Both the position numbers and the translations under genes were made by a program. The notes beneath the pieces were generated by a model. The model saw nothing but the letters and a program-made list of their open reading frames with translations. It did not search any database and was not told where the DNA came from. Positions 1-7,815 of a stretch of 21,877 bases of DNA are shown here, in pieces (positions within the stretch are counted from its first letter, which is position 1; every line of letters begins with the position of its first letter). Source of the stretch: JBPEXY01 sp052031065 (lineage in GTDB: Bacteria > Pseudomonadota > Gammaproteobacteria > Immundisolibacterales > Immundisolibacteraceae); contig JBPEXY010000058.1 in the NCBI GenBank assembly GCA_052031065.1, positions 1 through 21,877 of the forward strand. Direction: 5' to 3'.

Positions 1-2099
1 CAGGAGGGAAATTTGATGAAAACTCCTACAAAATATCCGGTGGTTTACATGGTGTGGGAGTTTCAGTTGTCAATGCGCTCGCCGAAAAACTCGAGCTGGA
101 GATCTGGCGCGATGGGTATTATCACAAACAGTCCTACAGTCATGGAGAACCGGAATCGCCACTGAAGAGGGAGGCAGCGGCAGAAAAAACCGGTACCCGG
201 ATTACGTTCTGGCCAAGTACACAGACGTTTTCATCAGTCGAATACCATTACGACATCCTGGCGAAAAGACTGCGGGAGCTCTCTTTTCTGAATTCTGGTG
301 TGCGCATAGAGCTATCTGACGAACGGATTAATCGCCAGGATGTTTTTGAATATGAAGGTGGAATCCGTTCTTTTGTAGAGCACCTGAATGAATCTAAAAA
401 CCCGCTCCACGGTGATGTGATTCACATTCAGGGGGCGAGGGACGGCGTTGAGGTTGATGTTGCTTTACAGTGGAATGATCTTTATCAGGAAAATCTGTTC
501 TGCTTTACCAATAATATCCCGCAGAAGGATGGTGGAACTCACCTGGCCGGGATCAGAGCAGCGCTGACCAGAACGCTCAATCAATATATAGAGCAGGGTG
601 GGTTTTCGACAAAAGCAAAGGTATCAACCACAGGTGATGACGTACGGGAAGGTTTAACCGGTGTACTATCAGTCAAGGTTCCGGACCCGAAATTTTCGTC
701 TCAAACCAAAGACAAGCTTGTCTCCTCCGAAGTGAAGCCGGTTGTTGAATCAGTCGTTGGTGAGCGTCTTGGTGAATGGTTAGAAGAGCATCCTCAGGAT
801 GCAAAAACCATAGTCATGAAGATAGTGGATTCTGCCAGAGCGAGAGAAGCAGCGAGAAAAGCGCGGGAGATGACGCGCCGAAAAGGCGTCCTGGATGTTG
901 CTGGGCTGCCCGGAAAACTGGCTGACTGTCAGGAAAAAGATCCGGCACTATCGGAAATCTACCTGGTAGAGGGAGATTCTGCTGGTGGCTCAGCCAAACA
1001 GGCAAGAGATAGAAAATACCAGGCAATATTACCGTTAAAGGGAAAAATCCTTAACGTTGAAAAAGCTCGCTTTGACAAAATGATATCGTCCGCAGAAGTG
1101 GGCACATTAATCACCGCTCTGGGCTGTGGTATCGGCCGAGATGAGTATGACCCGGACAAATTACGCTATCACCGAATTATCATTATGACCGATGCGGATG
1201 TCGATGGAGCTCACATCTGCACTCTGCTGCTGACCTTTTTTTACCGACAGATGCCTGAGCTCATTGAGCGAGGCCATCTCTATATTGCTCAACCACCACT
1301 TTACAAAGTGAAGAAAGGCAAAGATGAACGTTACCTCAAGGAAGAGCCTGAACTTAACTTATATATTCTAAAACTGGCCTTAAAGAACACCGTATTGACG
1401 CCCGGGGAGGCTGCACAGCCTCTGACCTCGGCGGCGCTGACCGCGCTAGCCGAAACCTATACCACGGTAAGAGCTATCATCGATCGGTTAGAACGGCAGT
1501 ATGATAGAAGGCTATTAGAGGTGTTGCTAGACCTTATACCACTGGATGGCGCGCTTATTAATAGCCCAGACAGTGAGCGGCGGGAGTGGTGTGATCATTA
1601 TCAGCGAGAGCTGAATGATGCTGGGGGCGCCAAATACACCGTTATATCCCTGAACGCTGAACAGGGTTTGGTCGTAGAGAGAGTGCATTTTGGCATCTCA
1701 ACCCGATATGAAATGACACCCCAGGTGCTAGCATCGGGGGATTTTCGAGCAATTGCGGGTCTCGCTGGTCAACTGACTGGTCTAATCAGTGCTGGGGCGA
1801 ACATTTCCGTAGACAATAAGCTCGCAGAGATATCGAGCTTTGCGGAGGCGATGGATTTTGTTCTACTACAGGGGCGGAAAGGTCTGACCGTCCAGCGATA
1901 CAAAGGTTTGGGGGAGATGAACCCGGACCAGCTGTGGGAAACGACCATGGATTACGATACACGACGGTTATTACGCGTGGATATAGAGGATGCGATTGGG
2001 GCGGATCGAATCTTTACCACCCTTATGGGGGACGAGGTCGCTGACCGGCGCGAATTTATCGAAGCCAATGCGCTGGCGGTGACTAATCTCGATGTCTGA
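1..2099 (+). CDS. gyrB: DNA gyrase subunit B, 3' part (5' end outside window)
   Basis: ATPase subunit of DNA gyrase, which introduces negative supercoils in the cytoplasm as a GyrA2GyrB2 complex. The frame is open from base 3 (GGKFDENSYKISGGLHGVG, end of the GHKL ATPase site), so roughly the first 100 residues lie upstream. Visible in order: rest of the ATPase domain, transducer, TOPRIM motifs EGDSAGGSAKQARDRKYQAI (about base 966) and DADVDGAHI (about 1191), the roughly 170-residue insert typical of Gram-negative GyrB, then QRYKGLGEMNP and the end ANALAVTNLDV, which resembles the E. coli C-terminus. The insert and the ending favour GyrB over ParE. One oddity is Cys (TGC, 1218-1220) in HICTLLLTF where the family has Arg. 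The TGA stop directly abuts the topA stop on the other strand. In many relatives gyrB follows dnaA-dnaN-recF, so oriC may lie upstream (inference). Confidence 0.98.
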   Translation, partial: GGKFDENSYKISGGLHGVGVSVVNALAEKLELEIWRDGYYHKQSYSHGEPESPLKREAAAEKTGTRITFWPSTQTFSSVEYHYDILAKRLRELSFLNSGVRIELSDERINRQDVFEYEGGIRSFVEHLNESKNPLHGDVIHIQGARDGVEVDVALQWNDLYQENLFCFTNNIPQKDGGTHLAGIRAALTRTLNQYIEQGGFSTKAKVSTTGDDVREGLTGVLSVKVPDPKFSSQTKDKLVSSEVKPVVESVVGERLGEWLEEHPQDAKTIVMKIVDSARAREAARKAREMTRRKGVLDVAGLPGKLADCQEKDPALSEIYLVEGDSAGGSAKQARDRKYQAILPLKGKILNVEKARFDKMISSAEVGTLITALGCGIGRDEYDPDKLRYHRIIIMTDADVDGAHICTLLLTFFYRQMPELIERGHLYIAQPPLYKVKKGKDERYLKEEPELNLYILKLALKNTVLTPGEAAQPLTSAALTALAETYTTVRAIIDRLERQYDRRLLEVLLDLIPLDGALINSPDSERREWCDHYQRELNDAGGAKYTVISLNAEQGLVVERVHFGISTRYEMTPQVLASGDFRAIAGLAGQLTGLISAGANISVDNKLAEISSFAEAMDFVLLQGRKGLTVQRYKGLGEMNPDQLWETTMDYDTRRLLRVDIEDAIGADRIFTTLMGDEVADRREFIEANALAVTNLDV

Positions 2100-4418
2100 C
2101 TAGCCCTGCTCAGCAGTTATTTCCGCCTCGGTCTCCTCAACCGGTTCGGAAAAGTTACATTCTTTTTTCGGGCAGACTCTCTCTGTGCCTGCGCGCTTGG
2201 TCGTCTTGATCGTCGTGATCGGAAAATTACACTCGGGGCAGGGTTCATTAACCGGTCTGTTCCAGACCGCGTAGTCACAGTCGGGGTAGGTGGAGCAGGA
2301 AAAAAAGACTTTCCCGCGCCGGGATTTACGCTCCAGAATTTCACCTTTACTGCATTGAGGACACTCAACACCGGTGTTTTTCGGCTTATCGATGGGTTCC
2401 AGGTAGCGACATTCAGGATACCCACTACAGCCGATAAATTTTCCGTACTTACCTTCTCGAATAAGCAAATCTTTGCCGCACTTGGGGCAGTCTCGACCTT
2501 CGACTACCTCTGGCTCTGCTACTGGGGCATCGCCCGAAACATTCCTGGTGTATTTGCACTCTGGATAGTTGGTACAGCCAATAAAATTACCGCGCTTACC
2601 CAGTCTTAATGAAAGTTGGCTACCACAATCAGGACACTTTTCATCCAGCTCCTGCTGCGTTACGTCCTTTCTTGTGACTGATTTTTCGATGTCAACGACT
2701 TTCGAATGGAATGGTTCCCAGAAACCGTCTAGCAAAGGTATCCATTCGGTTTCACCTCTTGAAACAGCGTCGAGTTCATCCTCAAGGTTTGCGGTAAAGT
2801 CATAGTCTACGTATTGAGTAAAATAGTTGGTCAGGAACCGGTTTACGACCATACCAACATCGGTAGGAACAAAACGCTTTTTATCCAGTACCGCGTACTC
2901 TCTCTGTTGCAGAGTAGATATGATCGAGGCGTAGGTCGAGGGCCTGCCTATGCCGTGCTCTTCCAGGGTCTTGATCAGGCTGGCCTCGTTGAAGCGGGGT
3001 GGCGGTTCAGTGAAATGTTGGTCGGTAACAATATCTATTAACTTCAGTTGGTCACCTTCCACGACCGGTGGCAGTAATTTGTCTTCGTTTTCGCTTTCTG
3101 AGGCTGATTGGTAGACTGCCAGATAGCCGGGCACGACGATGACCGACCCGTTCGCCCTGAATAGCCCGCCGACGCCAGCCGCCAGATCAACACTAACCAG
3201 GTTGGATACTGAAGGAATCATCTGGCAAGCGATGGTGCGTTGCCAGATCAGTTTATAAAGCTTGAGTTGTTCGGCGTTAAGAGCGCCTTTAATGTCATCA
3301 GGAATTCGTGCAGCACTAGAGGGTCGTATTGCCTCGTGAGCCTCCTGAGCATTCTTCGACTTGTTGGTGAATACCCTGACTTCGGCAGGTAAGTTATTAT
3401 CACCAAACCTCGATCTGATGACCTCGCGGATCTCATTGACGGCATCTGCCGCCAGAGATACAGAATCGGTACGCATATAGGTAATCAGACCAACAGTTTC
3501 ACCTCCTAGGTCGATACCCTCGTAAAGCTGCTGGGCAATCCGCATCGTTCGCTGCGCGGTGAACCCCAGTTTTCTGGAAGCTTCCTGCTGCAGTGTTGAG
3601 GTGGTGAAGGGCGGTGCTGGGTTGCGTTTTCTCTCTCTCGACTTGACTGTCTTTACGGTGAGCTGCCCACTGGCTGAATCCACCAGCAGTTTCTGCGCGG
3701 CACTGGCCCCGGCCTCATCTGTCAGCGAGAACTGTTCGACGGCTTTTCCACTTAACTCCACCAATTTGGCGGTGATAGTCTTCTTTGCGAGCTCAGCTTC
3801 CTCGCTCGCCGCCTCTGCGACCGCTTCAATGGTCCAATACTCTTTAGGTTCAAAAGCCTGGATTTCCAGCTCTCTCTCGGCGATTAATCGCAAAGCCGGG
3901 CTCTGCACCCGACCGGCCGACAGACCGGGCCTGATCTTTCGCCAAAGGAGGGGGGAAATGTTAAATCCGACCAGGTAATCTAGAGCTCGTCGGGCCTGTT
4001 GGGCATTAACCAGGTCCATCTGGATTTCACCCGGATTAGCGACGGCTTCCGTCACCGCTTTTTGGGTGATTTCATTAAACACCACCCGCTTAACCTGCTT
4101 ATTTTTCAGCAGCCCTTTTTCCTGTAACTCTTCGCAGAGGTGCCAGGCAATAGCTTCGCCTTCACGGTCGGGGTCAGTCGCTAATAGTAATTCATCAGCC
4201 TTTTTGAGTGCCTTTTCAATTGCTTTGACGTGCTTTTCATTTCGTTCTATCGGCTGGTAGTTCATCTGAAAGCCATGGCGATAATCAACCGCCCCCTCTT
4301 TGGCTACGAGATCACGAACATGACCGTAGGAAGCCAGGACGACGAAATCTTTTCCTAGATAACGATTGATTGTTTTAGCTTTAGCTGGAGATTCGACAAC
4401 TACGACGCTATGGACCAT
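2100..4418 (-). CDS. topA: DNA topoisomerase I (type IA)
   Basis: Relaxes negative supercoils by cutting one strand, opposing gyrase. 772 residues, shorter than the 865 of E. coli. The TOPRIM domain is at the N-terminus (VVVVESPAKAKTINRYLG; DPDREGEAIAWHL around 82-94). The catalytic tyrosine is about Tyr314 in GLITYMRTDSVS. The core runs to about residue 590, followed by four Cys4 zinc fingers (about 595-621, 644-670, 686-714, 727-754). The last is irregular, with CxxC then CxxxxC. The ATG at 4416-4418 gives the family N-terminus, but no Shine-Dalgarno is visible before it. It is last in the run LysM-dprA-smg-topA, 74 nt after smg; a smg-topA linkage is known in several gammaproteobacteria. 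Its TAG stop abuts the gyrB stop tail to tail. Confidence 0.98.
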   Translation of the reverse strand: MVHSVVVVESPAKAKTINRYLGKDFVVLASYGHVRDLVAKEGAVDYRHGFQMNYQPIERNEKHVKAIEKALKKADELLLATDPDREGEAIAWHLCEELQEKGLLKNKQVKRVVFNEITQKAVTEAVANPGEIQMDLVNAQQARRALDYLVGFNISPLLWRKIRPGLSAGRVQSPALRLIAERELEIQAFEPKEYWTIEAVAEAASEEAELAKKTITAKLVELSGKAVEQFSLTDEAGASAAQKLLVDSASGQLTVKTVKSRERKRNPAPPFTTSTLQQEASRKLGFTAQRTMRIAQQLYEGIDLGGETVGLITYMRTDSVSLAADAVNEIREVIRSRFGDNNLPAEVRVFTNKSKNAQEAHEAIRPSSAARIPDDIKGALNAEQLKLYKLIWQRTIACQMIPSVSNLVSVDLAAGVGGLFRANGSVIVVPGYLAVYQSASESENEDKLLPPVVEGDQLKLIDIVTDQHFTEPPPRFNEASLIKTLEEHGIGRPSTYASIISTLQQREYAVLDKKRFVPTDVGMVVNRFLTNYFTQYVDYDFTANLEDELDAVSRGETEWIPLLDGFWEPFHSKVVDIEKSVTRKDVTQQELDEKCPDCGSQLSLRLGKRGNFIGCTNYPECKYTRNVSGDAPVAEPEVVEGRDCPKCGKDLLIREGKYGKFIGCSGYPECRYLEPIDKPKNTGVECPQCSKGEILERKSRRGKVFFSCSTYPDCDYAVWNRPVNEPCPECNFPITTIKTTKRAGTERVCPKKECNFSEPVEETEAEITAEQG

Positions 4419-4425
4419 TTTGGGA

Positions 4426-4455
4426 ATTATCTGGTTAGGTGTTTTTTAATTAAAG
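4426..4455 (-). promoter_or_regulatory. Possible topA promoter (weak)
   Basis: In the 74-nt smg-topA gap, which is AT-rich next to topA, the minus strand has a -10-like GATAAT (4426-4431, 5 of 6 matches) below an A/T tract. With 17-nt spacing the -35 would be only TTTAAT (3 of 6). If used, transcription would begin within a base or two of the topA ATG, giving a leaderless mRNA, which fits the missing Shine-Dalgarno. Read-through from smg is equally possible. Confidence 0.25.
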
Positions 4456-4492
4456 AGGGCCTGGCGCTTTACAGGGAGAGGGATTAACAGGC

Positions 4493-4981
4493 TCAATGCA
4501 GTGTACCGACAGATTGAATAGATGACACCAGCTCGTCGAGCGCGATGAATTCCCGTGGATTTTCTGATCGATTAAAACAGACCATTAATGCAACCCAGCG
4601 AATTTGTTCCAGCTGAAGGCCCTCGGTACCGTCAGAGAGCGCTAATAGCCGATCAAGGATAATTTCGAAAGTGGCACTATCTACCAGACAACTCTGTTGC
4701 AGGGTAGAGAGAAACCGCTTTCCATCGAAAGTTAGTAAGTCATTTTCCTCTACGCTCAACACGCGCATCGACCGTCTTTTGTCGTACGGGTGAACGTGAT
4801 CATCAACCTCTATCTGGGTGGCGAAATCATCCAACCACCCCCACGCAAGGCCAATATCTTTGCGCTCAAAACCAGCCGTAACCAGTTCCCGCGTAAGGCT
4901 CTCACGTTCCGCATCGCCAACATGTTCCTCCTCATACTGTTCAAGCAGATAGATCAGCACGTCCAGAACAGATTCTTTCAT
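4493..4981 (-). CDS. smg: Smg family protein (DUF494)
   Basis: 162-residue soluble protein of the Smg/DUF494 family, whose biochemical role is not established. Recognised from the N-terminus MKESVLDVLIYLLEQY and the following acidic helix with LVTAGFERKDIGLAWGWLDD, which parallel E. coli Smg (MFDVLMYLFETY, AGFDREDI, LLWLEKL). Length is close to the roughly 157 residues of E. coli Smg. There are no signal peptide or membrane segments. It lies 14 nt after dprA and 74 nt before topA on the same strand. The pairing with dprA is conserved across many gammaproteobacteria, which suggests, without proving, a link to DNA handling. Confidence 0.93.
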   Translation of the reverse strand: MKESVLDVLIYLLEQYEEEHVGDAERESLTRELVTAGFERKDIGLAWGWLDDFATQIEVDDHVHPYDKRRSMRVLSVEENDLLTFDGKRFLSTLQQSCLVDSATFEIILDRLLALSDGTEGLQLEQIRWVALMVCFNRSENPREFIALDELVSSIQSVGTLH

Positions 4982-4995
4982 TCAAGTTCCCAGGG

Positions 4996-6147
4996 TCAGG
5001 TTCGGCAGAAGGTGCCACCAGTCTGTCCAGTAACTTTCCCGGACAGCTCTAAAGACAACAGAATGGTAGAAACTTCGCCTGACGTCAATTGGGTGAGCGA
5101 ACAGAGCTCGTCTATACTTTTGGAACTAAAGCCCATTGCCCCCAGGATCAACTCTTCTTTGTTGCCGGACTGGGCGGTCCGCTCTGCGTTGTTATCAGCC
5201 GCCGTGGAACGCTCGATGTCATTAAGGGCGTGCTTGAGCTGCGGTGCTAACGGGGTCAACAGGTCATCGACTTCTTCAATCAGAGCAGCGCCCTGTCTGA
5301 GCAGCCAATGACAGCCCCTGCTGTTGGGATTGTCGATGTCGCCGGGAACAGCAAACACTTCCCTGCCCTGTTCTGCTGCCATCCTTGCGGTGATTAGAGA
5401 TCCGCTACGGCGCGATGCTTCTATAACCAGAGTGCCGAGCGACAGACCGCTAATAATCCGGTTACGCTTGGGAAAGTTCTTCGCATGCGGTGCGGCAGCT
5501 GGAGCCTGTTCGGAAACCAGGGCGCCACCGGAGTCTGCAATTTTTTCTGCGAGGCGAGTGTGGGCTTTGGGATAAACTCTGTCGAGGCCGCTTCCGAGCA
5601 CCGCAATGGTGACCCCGCCGTCGCTTAGAGCACCCTGATGAGCAGCGGCATCAATACCATGTGCCAGCCCGCTGGTGATCGTAATTCCAAGATTTGATAT
5701 CGCTTTGGCGAAATAGAGGCTTCTGCGCTGACCAGCAGTAGATGCTTTACGGCTACCCACAACAGCTAACTGAGGTGTTTGTAAAGTCTGGCTGTTACCC
5801 CAGACATAAAGTAGCGGCGGAGGGTCGGGAATGTGGCTGAGAAGTTCGGGATAAGCTACTTCGCCAAAGGCAATCAGCGACCGGTCTTCCCGCTCAATAA
5901 ACTCAAGTTCCGCGACAAAATCTTCCGGCTTGGGGGTATGGTCAAGGTAGAAGAGTAACGGATCCGGATTCTTAAAGTTACCTAAAGCCTCTCGAACCGC
6001 TGTTCTGTCAGCGTTGAAAACCTCAACAGCAGAACCGAAGTGTTCACAGAGCAGTTTGAAGCGGATTGGTCCAATTCCTGGCGCCTGACTTAGCGCCAGA
6101 GTGCAAAGTAGTAGATCGTTAACCGGCTCCTCCAATAGCGCGATCAT
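4996..6147 (-). CDS. dprA: DNA-processing protein DprA/Smf
   Basis: Binds single-stranded DNA entering the cell and loads RecA on it during natural transformation; also present in species not known to be competent. 383 residues. The N-terminal SAM/HhH-like part is about 10-60 (LSQAPGIGPIRFKLLCEHFG). The Rossmann-like core is about 90-300, with GSRKAST (131-137), SGLAHGIDAAAHQGAL (159-174), LGSGLDRVYP (184-193), FPKRNRIISGL (225-235), SGSLITARMA (248-257) and the end of the core NPNSRGCHWLLRQGA (273-287). A C-terminal winged-helix segment covers about 328-380. The ATG start overlaps the end of the upstream LysM gene by 29 nt, indicating coupled translation; AGG lies just upstream of the start. 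Confidence 0.97.
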   Translation of the reverse strand: MIALLEEPVNDLLLCTLALSQAPGIGPIRFKLLCEHFGSAVEVFNADRTAVREALGNFKNPDPLLFYLDHTPKPEDFVAELEFIEREDRSLIAFGEVAYPELLSHIPDPPPLLYVWGNSQTLQTPQLAVVGSRKASTAGQRRSLYFAKAISNLGITITSGLAHGIDAAAHQGALSDGGVTIAVLGSGLDRVYPKAHTRLAEKIADSGGALVSEQAPAAAPHAKNFPKRNRIISGLSLGTLVIEASRRSGSLITARMAAEQGREVFAVPGDIDNPNSRGCHWLLRQGAALIEEVDDLLTPLAPQLKHALNDIERSTAADNNAERTAQSGNKEELILGAMGFSSKSIDELCSLTQLTSGEVSTILLSLELSGKVTGQTGGTFCRT

Positions 6148-7165
6148 TTACCTGAATCGCCTGGGTCGAGGAGAGAATCAACCCGAAGCTTACTTTCTCA
6201 TAGCTTTTGAATACCAACAGCGTTCCGGCATGCTCATCAGGAAGTGCTACCCATTCCGACGCCGCATTGTCATAAACCGAATCGCTGTGTTTCATCACCC
6301 GTAAAGTATGACCATCGTTCAGACCGTCCCGCAGGCCCCGGTTCAAAACCACCACGTTGTACTGGCCGATCTGACTCACCCCATCCACCACGTCGATGAT
6401 CTTTGCCTGCATATTGGCTGAAGCAGGCGTGGGTTTAAAATTAGGTTCAACCAGTTCGGTGGTGGTGGGCAGCAGGATATCTCCTGGCAGAATCTCCCGC
6501 CGAGACTGTGTTATCAGCAACTTCGCTGGATCACCATCCGCAACCATAGAGGTGAGGCCAACGTAGAGGGCCGCGTGGCCGAGCAGCTCGCCGGTATCGG
6601 GGTCGAGGTATTCATCGCCCAGTCGATAAACAGTAAGGGGCAGGAGGTTGTTTTTCGGCATCTGGCGGCCGTAAATCTGGTCACCGGCGCCGGTGATAAC
6701 GTGTTCCCCCACACCGCTCAGCACATAGGGCAGTGACGATGGATCGGTATCGCTGATCACCGTAGCACGCTCCAGGAACTGCGCAATTTCGTAAAGGGGT
6801 ATTACCGGAACTGCATCAATGACGGATTCGCTGATAATTTCAGGAGATAAACGGATTTCGCCGCCGTTGGGCCGAGCGCTTTCGCCGTTTACCAGCAGTC
6901 GTGGACCGGCCGCCGTCTGCACCAGCGTTACCAGATCCCCTGGGTAGATCAAATGCGGATTTTCTATCTGGTTGTTGTTTTGCCAGATCGAGGGCCATAA
7001 CCAGGGGTTTTGCAGAAACATGTCTGCAATTTTCCACAGGGAATCGCCTTTTTTAACCACATATTCCTGTGGCGCATTGTTCTTGACGAGCGGTAGCTCA
7101 GCAGCGCTAATAAAACCGGAGAAAAGCGCCAGTGCGAAGAGCCCCGCCAGTTTCTTGATAGTCAT
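6119..7165 (-). CDS. Exported LysM-domain protein
   Basis: Predicted periplasmic peptidoglycan-binding protein of 348 residues. The signal peptide is MTIKKLAGLFALALFSGFIS with likely cleavage near SAA-ELP (about residue 22). The LysM domain is about 34-82 (EYVVKKGDSLWKIADMFL, then PWLWPSIWQNN, HLIYPGDLVTL). The remaining roughly 260 residues form a conserved but uncharacterised C-terminal part with no catalytic motif that I recognise. The ATG at 7163-7165 is preferred over an upstream TTG (7186) because the signal peptide begins there. The gene is first in the minus-strand run and diverges from def. LysM-dprA next to def-fmt is the common arrangement in gammaproteobacteria (Pseudomonas, Xanthomonas). 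Its precise role is unknown. Confidence 0.92.
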   Translation of the reverse strand: MTIKKLAGLFALALFSGFISAAELPLVKNNAPQEYVVKKGDSLWKIADMFLQNPWLWPSIWQNNNQIENPHLIYPGDLVTLVQTAAGPRLLVNGESARPNGGEIRLSPEIISESVIDAVPVIPLYEIAQFLERATVISDTDPSSLPYVLSGVGEHVITGAGDQIYGRQMPKNNLLPLTVYRLGDEYLDPDTGELLGHAALYVGLTSMVADGDPAKLLITQSRREILPGDILLPTTTELVEPNFKPTPASANMQAKIIDVVDGVSQIGQYNVVVLNRGLRDGLNDGHTLRVMKHSDSVYDNAASEWVALPDEHAGTLLVFKSYEKVSFGLILSSTQAIQVNDRAIGGAG

Positions 7166-7303
7166 ACTTTTTCTCTGTCTGTACAATTCATGAGCAGCAA
7201 AAAAAGAGCCTTGAAATAGTCATTAACGCATTAAATAGCGGCTTATTTCAATAGGTTATAGAAAAAAATTTATGTAATTACAGAGTAGTTGGTTGTAACT
7301 ATA
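7166..7303. promoter_or_regulatory. Divergent LysM/def control region with inverted repeat
   Basis: An AT-rich 138-nt gap between divergently transcribed genes, so both start signals must lie here or nearby. An inverted repeat TTGAAATA (7211-7218) / TATTTCAA (7244-7251) places a TTGAAA -35-like hexamer on each strand. On the minus strand TTGAAA (7251-7246), an 18-nt spacer and GTTAAT (7227-7222) form a plausible promoter about 50 nt from the LysM ATG. The plus-strand hexamer has only a poorly spaced -10 (TTAAAT at 7231-7236 or TAAATA at 7232-7237). Confidence 0.45.
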
Positions 7304-7813
7304 GTGTCTATATTAAAAATTTTAGAGTTTCCCGATGATCGTTTACGTGCCAGGGCGAGCCCGGCCAAAGTACCGGATGTCGAAATAGACCAACTGGTCA
7401 CTGACATGGCTGAGACCATGTATCAGGCGCCCGGGATAGGTCTCGCTGCCACTCAGGTAAACCACCCGGTGCGCCTGTTTGTAATGGACCTAAGTTCGGA
7501 CCAAAACGAGTTGCAGGTGTTTATTAACCCTCAAATATCAGGTTGTGACGGGCAGGTAGAGAGCGAGGAAGGGTGTCTGTCAGTACCGGAGTATTTTGAA
7601 TCCGTTCAGCGGTCTGAATCGATACAGCTCGACTGGCAGGACCAGAGCGGCGGCCATCATCAAGCTCAGTTTGAAGGCCTTGCCGCCATCTGTATCCAGC
7701 ATGAGATAGATCACCTCGATGGCGTGCTTTTCGTGGATCATATATCCCGCCTGAAGCGGGAACGAATTCGGAAAAAGCTTTCCAAGAACCGGCGCCAGAC
7801 CGAGGTGCTCTGA
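7304..7813 (+). CDS. def: Peptide deformylase
   Basis: Metalloenzyme that removes the formyl group from the N-terminal methionine of new proteins. All three signature motifs are present: GIGLAATQ (about 44-51), EGCLSVP (89-95, metal ligand Cys91) and QHEIDHLDG (132-140, His133 and His137 as ligands with catalytic Glu134). The GTG at 7304 is chosen because it yields SILKILEFPDDRLR, matching the E. coli start, and a product of 169 residues, the usual family length. An upstream TTG (7289) would add five residues without family support. No strong Shine-Dalgarno is seen. It is first in the plus-strand run, and fmt follows after 2 nt. Confidence 0.97.
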   Translation: MSILKILEFPDDRLRARASPAKVPDVEIDQLVTDMAETMYQAPGIGLAATQVNHPVRLFVMDLSSDQNELQVFINPQISGCDGQVESEEGCLSVPEYFESVQRSESIQLDWQDQSGGHHQAQFEGLAAICIQHEIDHLDGVLFVDHISRLKRERIRKKLSKNRRQTEVL

Positions 7814-7815
7814 TT

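Noticed and set aside
4790..5311. 173-residue open frame on the plus strand across smg and dprA
   Set aside because: It spans two well-supported minus-strand genes and shows no domain.
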